Assembly (NCBI GenBank): GCA_026400355.1
Contig: JAPLPE010000020.1
Coordinates: 62,001 to 126,000 of the forward strand
Source of the DNA: Rhodobacterales bacterium
GTDB taxonomy: Bacteria; Pseudomonadota; Alphaproteobacteria; Rhodobacterales; Rhodobacteraceae
Reading direction: 5' to 3'
DNA: 64,000 nt
In this document: in pieces, positions 56,071 to 63,092 of the stretch
Layout: every line of letters begins with the position of its first letter
Numbering within the stretch: position 1 is the first letter of the stretch
Made by a program: the position numbers and the translations under genes
The notes under the pieces: generated by a model
The model's input: only the letters and a program-made list of their open reading frames with translations
The model's database searches: none
Told to the model about the DNA's origin: nothing

Positions 56071-56115
56071 TGGGATTATCTGGGTCGCAACGGGAATTTC
56101 AGGGAATTGGCGGGA
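56071..56115. promoter_or_regulatory. Five MraZ-box-like repeats at 10-base period
   Basis: On the plus strand TGGGA, TGGGT, CGGGA, AGGGA and CGGGA start at 56071, 56081, 56091, 56101 and 56111, each separated by exactly 5 bases. MraZ is known to bind NGGGN-type direct repeats with 5-base spacers upstream of mraZ. Here they read on the strand opposite to mraZ and overlap the candidate promoter, consistent with autorepression. Confidence 0.72.
56075..56102 (-). promoter_or_regulatory. Candidate sigma70 promoter for the UpsM-like RNA and mraZ
   Basis: On the minus strand, CTGAAA (56102-56097) and GATAAT (56080-56075) are separated by 16 bases. The -35 matches TTGACA at four of six positions and the -10 matches TATAAT at five of six. 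The predicted start is near 56068. It lies within the MraZ-box array. Confidence 0.45.
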
Positions 56116-56277
56116 GATGCCTTTTCGCCATAGGGAAGAGGGGAAAGCTCCCTTGGGTGAACGAGAAGCTTGACGCACAATATCGTGGGTCTTTGGCGTA
56201 TTCCTCCTAGATGTTGTAGTAATGTGTGGCGGAAATCGGGCCTTGGGCCCTTCCCTTTGGCGTCAGCTTTTCGGGCT

Positions 56278-56428
56278 GAATCGGACGGCTCTGGTTCGGC
56301 GTAAGGGGAATCGGGCCGGAATCGTCCCCGTTCCCGGGAACTTCCAGAGAATCACGGGGGGTTCCCAGCGCCGTGAAGGGCCGTGAATCGGGCGTGACCG
56401 GGGTTACGCGGGTGTTCGGGGCGGAATC
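56278..56428. promoter_or_regulatory. Cluster of six GANTC (CcrM) sites
   Basis: GAATC occurs at 56278, 56308, 56319, 56349, 56385 and 56424; three are part of a longer GAATCGGGC. Random expectation for a four-fixed-base palindrome is about one per 256 bases. They lie 200-360 bases upstream of the inferred transcription start. Confidence 0.5.
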
Positions 56429-56508
56429 GGGCGGGGTTTTCCCATGTGATCCCGGATCAGGCCGCTTTCGGTCCAGTTCAAAGCTGCGGCCACGTCCCTT
56501 TGCTTGAA

Positions 56509-56721
56509 CTGAGCGGGATCAGCGGGGCTTCCGGTGGAAGCACCGCCCGCTCACGACATAACGTTTTCACCGGACCCTGTTCGACTTACCTCGCAAAAGG
56601 CCGGTCCCTGCCCCGGCGGGGGCGGAGCCCCTGACCTTGGAGAGGGCAAGGGCTGGCCGGACGCAGGGCATCCGGCCTTAAAGCGTCCATGGTGACGCGT
56701 AACCAAGGCGACGGCCTTGGT
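56509..56721 (-). repeat. Dispersed intergenic repeat, copy B (inverted)
   Basis: The reverse complement begins with ACCAAGGC-GTCC-like palindrome arms (56702-56721) and ends with the same nested hairpin (GCTTCC/GGAAGC inside AGCGGG/CCCGCT) and GATCCCGC-TCAG block (56509-56554) as copy A at 37612-37826. The end blocks match at most positions; the middle is diverged. Confidence 0.68.
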
Positions 56722-56780
56722 CATAGAGAGGCAGGGTGCGTGCTTGCACGCAGCTATGGAACACTTCGCTGACGCGGTCC

Positions 56781-57875
56781 CTACGCCATCCCGCCCGCAA
56801 TCAAACCCTGCGCGATCTGCCCATAGGCCCGTGCCATCATACTGTCGCCTGCCGCGATGGGCGTGCCCGCATCACCGGCCAGACGGGTGTCAAGATCGAT
56901 AGGCAAAGACCCGAGCAGCGGCAGGCCAAGCTTCTGCGCCTCGGCGGCGACTCCGCCATGGCCGAAGATTTGCGCCTCGTGCCCGCAGTTGGGGCAGATA
57001 TAAGTAGACATGTTCTCGATCAGCCCGAGGATCGGGGTCTTGAGAGTCTGGAACATATCGATGGCCTTGCGCGCATCCAGAAGCGCCACGTCCTGCGGGG
57101 TCGACACGACAATCGCCCCAGTCACGTTTGAGCGCTGGCAGAGCGTGAGTTGCACATCCCCCGTGCCCGGCGGCAGATCGACAAGCAGCACGTCAAGCCG
57201 CCCCCATGCGACCTGGCCCAGCATCTGCTGCAAGGCACCCATGAGCATCGGGCCACGCCAGACCACGGCCTTGTCGGGGTCCATCATCAGACCGATAGAC
57301 ATCATGGTGACCCCATGCGCGTGGAGGGGAATGATCGTCTTGCCGTCGGGCGAGCCCGGACGCTTGTTCACCCCCATCATGCGGGGCTGGGACGGACCGT
57401 ATATATCGGCGTCCAAGAGCCCCACCCGCCGCCCCGCCCGGGCAAGCGCCACGGCAAGGTTCGAGGCGACGGTGGATTTGCCCACGCCACCCTTGCCGGA
57501 CCCGATGGCGAGGATACGGTCCACACCGGCCACTGACTGCGGCCCGCCAGTCTGGGGTGTGGGGTGGCGACCGATGGTGAGCGAGGGCGGCGGGGTGGTC
57601 GTCGGCGCCGGGCGCGGCGCGGCAGAGGGGCCGTGAGCGGTGAGAATTACGTTCACCGATGTGACCCCGGGCATCGACCCGACCACAGCCTCGGCGGCCT
57701 GACGGAGCGGTTCCATCTGGCGGGCCATGTCGGCGGTGGGCGCCTCGATCACGAAGCGGACGCTGTCGCCGTCGATCCCCAGCGCGCGGATCATGTCGCG
57801 CGACACCAGATCGCCCCCGTCGGGCAGTCCGATTCGGCGTAGCCCGGCTACAACGTCATCGCGGGAAACGGTCAT
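56781..57875 (-). CDS. apbC: Mrp/ApbC/NBP35-family Fe-S carrier ATPase
   Basis: A 364-aa protein. An N-terminal DUF59-like (MIP18) domain (about 1-80) is followed by a Pro/Thr-rich linker and a deviant Walker A P-loop, GSGKGGVGKST. LLDADIYGPSQPRMMG and VDLPPGTGDVQLTL follow, then CPNC, the Cys pair binding a bridging Fe-S cluster between subunits. It carries Fe-S clusters to apoproteins. Monocistronic; its promoter lies in the gap shared with the DUF1127 gene. Confidence 0.94.
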   Translation of the reverse strand: MTVSRDDVVAGLRRIGLPDGGDLVSRDMIRALGIDGDSVRFVIEAPTADMARQMEPLRQAAEAVVGSMPGVTSVNVILTAHGPSAAPRPAPTTTPPPSLTIGRHPTPQTGGPQSVAGVDRILAIGSGKGGVGKSTVASNLAVALARAGRRVGLLDADIYGPSQPRMMGVNKRPGSPDGKTIIPLHAHGVTMMSIGLMMDPDKAVVWRGPMLMGALQQMLGQVAWGRLDVLLVDLPPGTGDVQLTLCQRSNVTGAIVVSTPQDVALLDARKAIDMFQTLKTPILGLIENMSTYICPNCGHEAQIFGHGGVAAEAQKLGLPLLGSLPIDLDTRLAGDAGTPIAAGDSMMARAYGQIAQGLIAGGMA

Positions 57876-58214
57876 CTGTTCATTCTCCGGTTACATGTTT
57901 GATGAAAGCCACATCTTTCCTGAGGTACGTCCATTGACGCGATATGGTGTGAATCGTTCGCAGACCGCCTGAAACAGCGGCAAAAGCAGTCGTGATTTCA
58001 TCGAAATTGCACAAAACGTTCATTCAAAGCCCTTTGGATCTGCCTTTTGCCCGAAAATAGGTCAGCAACGCATATGCGCTTGCTGCATAGCAGCATTGCG
58101 GAATGGAGCCATTGTGCATCTGCAGCATATGCCTAACTTCGTTCCTGGTGGCGCTGTTAACAGGGTCGCCTAGAAGACAAGACGACCTAGAGCAGAAGAA
58201 AAGAAGGACATCAA
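57876..58214. other. Divergent intergenic region between apbC and the DUF1127 gene
   Basis: No gene in 339 bases. It contains an RpoH-type promoter for the DUF1127 gene (58111-58141) and small palindromes (CGCATATGCG; TGCT-GCAT-AGCA near 58080-58095). Confidence 0.5.
58111..58141 (+). promoter_or_regulatory. RpoH-type promoter of the DUF1127-RNA operon
   Basis: ATTG, 17 bases, then CCTAACTTCG. The alphaproteobacterial RpoH consensus is CTTG-N17/18-CYTATNTNNG; each half differs at one fixed position. The predicted start is near 58148, about 67 bases before the gene. Fits stress induction by RpoHI/RpoHII as known for this locus in R. sphaeroides. Confidence 0.55.
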
Positions 58215-58433
58215 ATGGCATACGCAACCGACAACCGCGCCTCCGGCGCATCCCTGATCCAGAAGATCAGCGAGTTCCGGGCGGCCATGAATGACCGTGT
58301 CGCGAAATACAAGCTGTACCGGCAAACGCTGGACGAGTTGGCACGTCTCGATGACCGCGACCTCCGAGACCTGGGAATTTCCCGCTCGATGATCAAGGGC
58401 ATCGCCACTGAGGCCGCTTACGGAACGAAGTAA
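58215..58433 (+). CDS. ccaF1: DUF1127 small protein, CcaF1 homologue
   Basis: A 72-aa basic protein with an N-terminal Ser/Ala-rich part and a C-terminal DUF1127 (YjiS-like) domain: YRQTLDELARLDDRDLRDLGISRSMIKGIATEAAYG. AAGGA lies about 7 bases upstream. In R. sphaeroides a DUF1127 gene (ccaF1) heads the operon whose 3' part is cut into CcsR RNAs; its protein is reported to bind RNA and affect RNA turnover. The arrangement here is the same, so orthology is likely. Confidence 0.85.
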   Translation: MAYATDNRASGASLIQKISEFRAAMNDRVAKYKLYRQTLDELARLDDRDLRDLGISRSMIKGIATEAAYGTK

Positions 58434-58523
58434 TTCCTCTTCGGATGGGCCTCGTCCTCCTCCCTGGGCCCGTCCGGACGCCGATCCGCTCGCTCCTCCT
58501 CCCCGAGCGGATCGTGAGCAAGG

Positions 58524-58560
58524 CGGCGGCACCCAACCTCCTCCCGGGTGCCGCCGTTTT
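58524..58560 (+). terminator. Internal hairpin with short T tract in the CcsR array
   Basis: CGGCGGCACCC and GGGTGCCGCCG form a perfect 11-bp stem with loop AACCTCCTCCC, followed by TTTT. It may give partial termination or mark an RNA 3' end within the array. Confidence 0.5.
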
Positions 58561-58796
58561 GAAAAGATGAAGCTTGTGGGTGCCCCCTCCTCCTCCCTCG
58601 GGTGCCTGTTCAAGCGGCGGGATCGACCTCCTCCCCGATTTCGTCGCGACCCTACCGGAAGCCGCAGCCCTCTCCTCCTCCCTGGGCGGGCGCTTCCGAG
58701 GTAGGTGACGGCACCGAACCTCCTCCCCGGTGCCGTCACCGATACAGTTTCAAGAATACGGGGCTCTCTCCTCCTCCCTGAGTTCCCGTTGTCTGT

Positions 58797-58841
58797 ACGG
58801 CGGCGCCCGGTCTTCCTCTCCGGGCTGCCGCCGTTTTTTTT
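58797..58841 (+). terminator. Intrinsic terminator at the end of the CcsR array
   Basis: ACGGCGGC plus GCCCGG pair with CCGGGC plus GCCGCCGT (one bulged T), loop TCTTCCTCT, followed by eight T residues. It closes the ccaF1-CcsR transcript 66 bases before the BenE-like gene. Confidence 0.92.
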
Positions 58842-58906
58842 GGCTGGCCTGCCTTGCATCCCCCAAGGCCGCCGGGTCATGTGCGGGCCAGAGCAAAGGG
58901 CGGGAC

Positions 58907-60055
58907 ATGCGGGCATCGTTGATTTCGGCGGCACTGGTGGCGGCGCTGGTGGGCTTTGGGTCAACCATTGCGCTGGTGCTTGCGGCCGCAGCGGCGGTGG
59001 GTGCGACCCCGGCGCAGACGGCGTCATGGGTGCTTGCGGTATGTCTGGCCAAGGCTGTGGGGAGCGCGGGGCTGAGCTGGTGGACTCGGGTGCCGGTCGT
59101 GCTGGCCTGGTCCACGCCGGGGGCGGCGCTGATTGCGGCCACGACGGGCATCACGATGGCCGAAACGGTGGGGGCGTTCCTGCTGGCCGGGGTTCTGATC
59201 ATGCTGACCGGTGCGGTGAGGCCGCTTGGCCGCGTGGTAGCGATGATACCGGACGGGATCGCGTCTGGGATGCTGGCTGGTGTCTTGCTGCCCTTCTGTC
59301 TGAAGCTCGCGCCGGGGGCGAAGGAGCTGCCGGTGCTGGTGCTGCCGATGGTGCTGGCCTTTCTGATTGTGAGGAAGGCCAACCCGGCGCCTGCGGTGCT
59401 CGCAGCACTGGCCGTGGGCGTGGGGCTGGCCTTTTCGACCGGGGCGGCGCATCTGCCGGTAATCGAACTGCCGGGGCCTGAATTGCATTTCATTGCGCCC
59501 GAGTTCCGGCCGTCTGTGCTGATCGGGCTGGGCGTGCCACTTTATCTGGCCACGATGGCGGCGCAGAACCTGCCGGGTTTTGCGACCCTTCGCGCGGCGG
59601 GGTATGAGGCGCCGGTGCGCCCGGCGCTGATCGTCACGGGCGGGATTTCGGCAGTCACGGGGCTGTTCGGTGCGCATACGATCAACATGGCGGCGATCAC
59701 CGCGGCGATCTGTCTGGGCGATGACGTGCATCCAGACCGCGATCAGCGATGGAAGGTGGGGCTGGTCTATGGGGCGATCTGGATGCTGCTGGGGTTGCTC
59801 AGCCCGCTGATGATCGTGATGATGGGGGCTTTGCCGGTGGCGCTCGTCGGGGCGATCGTGGGGCTCGCGTTGCTCGGGCCGCTGACCGGCGCTCTGGCAG
59901 GGGCCTTTGCCTTACCCGCGCAACGGTTTCCGGCGGCGGTGACTGTGGCGGTCACGGCCTCGGGCGTGGCTGCCTTCGGCATCGGCGCCGCGTTCTGGGG
60001 CCTCGCCGCCGGGCTTAGCGTACATGTGGCGGACCGGGCCCGTCTGGCGGCCTGA
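58907..60055 (+). CDS. benE: BenE-family (benzoate/H+ symporter-like) transporter
   Basis: A 382-aa membrane protein with about 11-12 hydrophobic helices. BenE-like features include GFGSTIALVLAAAAAVGATPAQ at the N-terminus, PGAALIAATTG, the central VPLYLATMAAQNLPGFATLRAAGY segment and TGLFGAHTINMAAITAAICLG. It probably imports an aromatic or similar anion; the substrate is not certain. Start 58907 gives a short cytoplasmic N-terminus; the frame is open through the upstream terminator to 58730. Confidence 0.86.
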   Translation: MRASLISAALVAALVGFGSTIALVLAAAAAVGATPAQTASWVLAVCLAKAVGSAGLSWWTRVPVVLAWSTPGAALIAATTGITMAETVGAFLLAGVLIMLTGAVRPLGRVVAMIPDGIASGMLAGVLLPFCLKLAPGAKELPVLVLPMVLAFLIVRKANPAPAVLAALAVGVGLAFSTGAAHLPVIELPGPELHFIAPEFRPSVLIGLGVPLYLATMAAQNLPGFATLRAAGYEAPVRPALIVTGGISAVTGLFGAHTINMAAITAAICLGDDVHPDRDQRWKVGLVYGAIWMLLGLLSPLMIVMMGALPVALVGAIVGLALLGPLTGALAGAFALPAQRFPAAVTVAVTASGVAAFGIGAAFWGLAAGLSVHVADRARLAA

Positions 60056-60460
60056 CCAGCATCTGCAGGCCCGGCGATGGTCCAAATACTCCGGGGTGGG
60101 CGGCGCAGCCTGCAAAGGGCGGAGCCGGTGCCGCCCTGCCCTTCGCCCGCAGCCGCGAAGCCGCCACATGAAAGGCAGCCCCCGGCCGCACGACCGGCGT
60201 CTGGTCCATTTCCCGGGAGGATGGAACGGAGCACGCGTGCTAATTATGTTTGACACGCGCTGTCAGGGATGCAAATGACCTCCGCGTGCAGGGCGGCGTC
60301 ACAACTAGACCATATTGCTTTGCCGGAGACAGTGAAGTTACAGCAAAGGTCGATTGCCTCAGGCTGCAAATGGGTCGAAAACCTTTTGGTGCATCGCGCG
60401 CAGGGTTTGGATTTCGGAGGCACGGGCGAAAGGCCGCAGTTCGGGTTCTACAGGAAGGAC
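60056..60460. other. Intergenic region after the BenE-like gene
   Basis: About 405 bases with no recognised gene. It contains GC-rich imperfect inverted repeats just after benE and a GCACGCGTGC palindrome near 60230. The promoter of the next gene is presumably in the more AT-rich second half. Confidence 0.4.
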
Positions 60461-60961
60461 ATGACCATCATGGCTGACAAATCATCATTCACCGCCGACG
60501 AATGGCGCCAGATCGTCGCTAGCCCGATGCTTGCGGGCATGGCGGTGACGCTGGCCGATCCGAGCGGGCTTTTCGGAACCATCCGCGAAGGATTTTCGGG
60601 CGCCGCCGCGCTTGTGGCCGCGAAGAAGGACGAGGGCGCGAATGCGATCGCCCGAGCCATTGCGGCCGACTTCGACACGGCCGAGGGCAGGACCGCCGCG
60701 CGCGACGGCATCAAGGCCGACATGACGGGCAAGACGCCTGAAGAACTCAAGGCGCAAGCTCTTGAGGGGCTGCGGAAGGTCAGTGCCATCCTTGCGGCCA
60801 AGGCTCCCGGGGATGCCCCCGCCTTCCGTGCCTGGCTCACGGCGATCGCCGCGAATGCGGCCGAGGCCGCCTCTGAGGGCGGCTTTCTGGGCTTCGGCGG
60901 CGTGAAGGTCAGTGACGCCGAAAAGGCGACGCTTGCCGAGATCGATGCCGCGCTGGTCTGA
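60461..60961 (+). CDS. Conserved-looking hypothetical protein, helical
   Basis: A 166-aa Ala/Glu/Lys-rich soluble protein starting MTIMADKSSFTADEWRQIVAS. It is predicted mostly helical with no signal peptide. AGGAAGGA lies just upstream of the ATG at 60461; 60470 is an alternative. No family recognised. It precedes the DUF937 gene on the same strand by 180 bases; a shared role is only a guess. Confidence 0.75.
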   Translation: MTIMADKSSFTADEWRQIVASPMLAGMAVTLADPSGLFGTIREGFSGAAALVAAKKDEGANAIARAIAADFDTAEGRTAARDGIKADMTGKTPEELKAQALEGLRKVSAILAAKAPGDAPAFRAWLTAIAANAAEAASEGGFLGFGGVKVSDAEKATLAEIDAALV

Positions 60962-61141
60962 CGCCTCCGGGGCGGCACGACCGGCCCTGCACAGACAGGA
61001 TTGTCGACGCCCAGCCCATTTTGCTAGTCAGGGACGATAAGGCAACAAGGCTCTGGATGATTTCAACCTCCGACAAGGCCAGCAGGCGAGACGACCGGGC
61101 TGGCTAATCAACGCGAACGGAACAAACGGGAAGGAACGAAA

Positions 61142-62212
61142 ATGGACATCATGAAGATGATCACGGGGACGATGACCCCGATGATCGCGGGAAAGGTAGC
61201 GGGCGCCTTCGGCGTCCCTGAAGGGATCGTGCGGAAGATGATGGCCGTGGGCGTGCCGGTGATCCTCGCATCGATCATGAAGCGGGGCGCGACTGCGGGC
61301 GGCACGGATGCGATCGGTGCAGCTCTTGCCGGCATGGGCAAGAACCCGCTCGACGGGCTTGGCGCAGCGCTTGGCGGCGATGCGTCCAAGATCAACTCGG
61401 CAGCCCAGGGCGGCGCTGACATGCTGAGTTCCTTGCTCGGCGTCGGCGCAGCGGGCGGGCTTGCCAAGACGCTGGCGAGCTATGCCGGCGTTGACGAGAA
61501 GGCGGCGGGGCCCCTGCTCGGCCTGGCCGGATCGGCGGCGCTTGGCGGGCTCAAGACTGCGGCAGACACCCAGGGCCTCGATGCAGCCGGCGTGATGCGG
61601 CTCCTCGGCACCCAGAAGAACCAGATCGAGGGGGCGATTCCTGCGGACCTCGGCCGGATGCTCAGCGCCTCTGGTCTGCTGCCGCAGGCGGCTGATGTGA
61701 CGAATGCGGCACGAGCGACGATCCCTGCGGCCTCCGCCCCGGCTCAGTCGGGCGGCATCATGAAGTGGATCATCGGTGCGCTGGTGCTGGCGGCCCTTGC
61801 GTGGTTCGCCTTCACCCGCTTCGGTGCCAAGCCCGAAGAGGTCGTGACCGAGGCCCCTGCGACCGCAACGGCAGCGGCAGATGCGCTTGTCGTCGATGGC
61901 GTGAACATCGGCGAGTCGATCCAGGGCATCCTGACAAACATCACCGGCACGCTGGCCGGCGTAAAGGATGCTGACACCGCCACTGCGGCCGTCCAGTCGC
62001 TGACCGATGCCGACACCGCGCTTGGCGGACTCGGGACGGCCGTGGGCGCGCTGACGGGTGACGGCAAGACTGCGCTGCAGGCGCTCATCGGCGGTGCGCT
62101 CCCGGCGCTCAAGACCACAATCGACGGTTTGCTCGCCGACACCGCGATCGGCCCGATCCTTAAGCCGGCACTGGACGGCATCCTGGCCAAGCTGACGAGC
62201 TTCGGCGGCTGA
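61142..62212 (+). CDS. DUF937 domain-containing protein
   Basis: A 356-aa protein. The N-terminal 200 residues are Gly/Ala/Leu-rich with DUF937 (YidB-like) features: MITGTMTPMIAGKVAGAFGVPEG, GGADMLSSLLG, LLGLAGSAALGGLK. A single transmembrane helix follows (about 207-222, MKWIIGALVLAALAWFAF), then an Ala/Thr-rich C-terminal domain. Likely anchored with the second half outside the cytoplasm. Function unknown. Confidence 0.8.
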   Translation: MDIMKMITGTMTPMIAGKVAGAFGVPEGIVRKMMAVGVPVILASIMKRGATAGGTDAIGAALAGMGKNPLDGLGAALGGDASKINSAAQGGADMLSSLLGVGAAGGLAKTLASYAGVDEKAAGPLLGLAGSAALGGLKTAADTQGLDAAGVMRLLGTQKNQIEGAIPADLGRMLSASGLLPQAADVTNAARATIPAASAPAQSGGIMKWIIGALVLAALAWFAFTRFGAKPEEVVTEAPATATAAADALVVDGVNIGESIQGILTNITGTLAGVKDADTATAAVQSLTDADTALGGLGTAVGALTGDGKTALQALIGGALPALKTTIDGLLADTAIGPILKPALDGILAKLTSFGG

Positions 62213-62423
62213 CGTCCGGCACGTCCGGCCCCTGCGGGGGCCGGGCAGCGGCAATCGTCCGGAAGGACGAGACCTCTGGCGGGGGGAGAGCTACGGCGCT
62301 CCCCCCGTCTGTTTTGTAATCGTCATGCGCGGGCCTGCGAGTCCCGCGGGCGAAGTGCGGAAAGCCCCCTGGCCCGCGCGCTTGGCTTGACCCACGACAG
62401 GGGCCGGTGCAGAGCACTCAATC

Positions 62424-63026
62424 ATGCGTATCGACCTCCTGCTTCCTCTTGTGCTTTTCGCCTTTGCGACATCGGTCACCCCGGGGCCCAACAATCTTAT
62501 GTTGATGACATCTGGGGCCAATTTTGGTGTGCGACGGACCATTCCGCACATGGCTGGCGTGTCGATCGGCTTTGTATTCCTTGCGGTGGCCGTCGGGATG
62601 GGGCTGGTGCAGGTGATCGACCTTTATCCGGTCAGCCATACGGTACTGAAGGTCCTGAGCGTCGTGTATCTGGTCTATCTGGCGTGGAAGTTCGGGACGG
62701 CCAAGCCCCTGTCGCCCGATGCGCCCAAGGCCGGATCGCGGCCGATGACCTTCCTGCAGGCCTGCGCGTTTCAGTGGGTGAACCCGAAGGCCTGGGCGAT
62801 GGCCCTGACAGCGGTCAGCGCCTACACGTCCGAGCAGACTTTGGCCGAGGTGCTGCTGGTTGCCGTGGTGTTCGGGCTGGTGAACCTGCCCTCGGTGGGC
62901 GTATGGGTGGTTGCGGGACAGCAGTTGCGGCGGGTGCTGACGAGCGAGGCGCGGCTGCGGGCATTCAACATCACGATGGCGGTGCTTATTCTGGCGACGC
63001 TGTGGCCGGTGCTGCGGGCAATTTAG
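62424..63026 (+). CDS. LysE/RhtB family amino-acid exporter
   Basis: A 200-aa six-helix exporter with the family signature FATSVTPGPNNLMLMTSGANFG, a conserved internal KVLSVVYLVYLAWK and FQWVNPKAWAMAL. Length is normal, unlike the truncated relative at 46334-46585. It exports an amino acid or related metabolite; which one is not determinable. Confidence 0.9.
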   Translation: MRIDLLLPLVLFAFATSVTPGPNNLMLMTSGANFGVRRTIPHMAGVSIGFVFLAVAVGMGLVQVIDLYPVSHTVLKVLSVVYLVYLAWKFGTAKPLSPDAPKAGSRPMTFLQACAFQWVNPKAWAMALTAVSAYTSEQTLAEVLLVAVVFGLVNLPSVGVWVVAGQQLRRVLTSEARLRAFNITMAVLILATLWPVLRAI

Positions 63027-63037
63027 GGCGGGCGTGA

Positions 63038-63083
63038 CCAAGATCCTTGTAAGGATTTTGGCAAGATCGTTCGAACGATCTTG
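63038..63083. terminator. Double hairpin between convergent lysE-type gene and uvrD
   Basis: Two adjacent palindromes: CCAAGATCCTT-GT-AAGGATTTTGG (one mismatch) and the perfect 22-base CAAGATCGTTC/GAACGATCTTG. They sit 11 bases after one gene and 9 bases before the other's end. Neither has a T tract; a bidirectional or Rho-linked role is likely. Confidence 0.55.
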
Positions 63084-63092
63084 GGGTTGCAC

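Larger units (their letters stand above)
55811..56780. other. Long non-coding region upstream of mraZ
   Basis: About 970 bases with no credible gene. From mraZ outward it holds an intrinsic terminator (55824-55870), the candidate UpsM-like RNA, MraZ boxes over a promoter (56071-56115), a cluster of GANTC sites (56278-56428), and one copy of the dispersed repeat (56509-56721). Confidence 0.7.
58440..58841 (+). ncRNA. ccsR: Array of CCTCC-loop hairpins (CcsR / 'cuckoo' RNAs)
   Basis: Eight consecutive hairpins, each with CCTCCTCC-type sequence in its loop, then a terminator hairpin. Stems: 58440-58478, 58482-58514, 58524-58556 (followed by TTTT), 58572-58615, 58614-58647, 58656-58698, 58704-58740 (13 bp perfect) and 58758-58789. 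Loops include CCTCCTCCC or CCTCCTCCCC, complementary to Shine-Dalgarno AGGAGG. R. sphaeroides CcsR1-4 sit in the same place after ccaF1 and are processed from the same transcript. The boundaries of the individual RNAs cannot be set from sequence. Confidence 0.88.

Noticed and set aside
55871-56260. RNase P RNA (rnpB) upstream of mraZ
   Set aside because: Neither of the two conserved rnpB cores (GAGGAAAGTCC, ACAGAA...GGCTTA) is present on the right strand.
58440-58841. CRISPR array
   Set aside because: The repeated CTCCTCC segments are short loops of inverted repeats with different stems and irregular spacing, not identical direct repeats with spacers.
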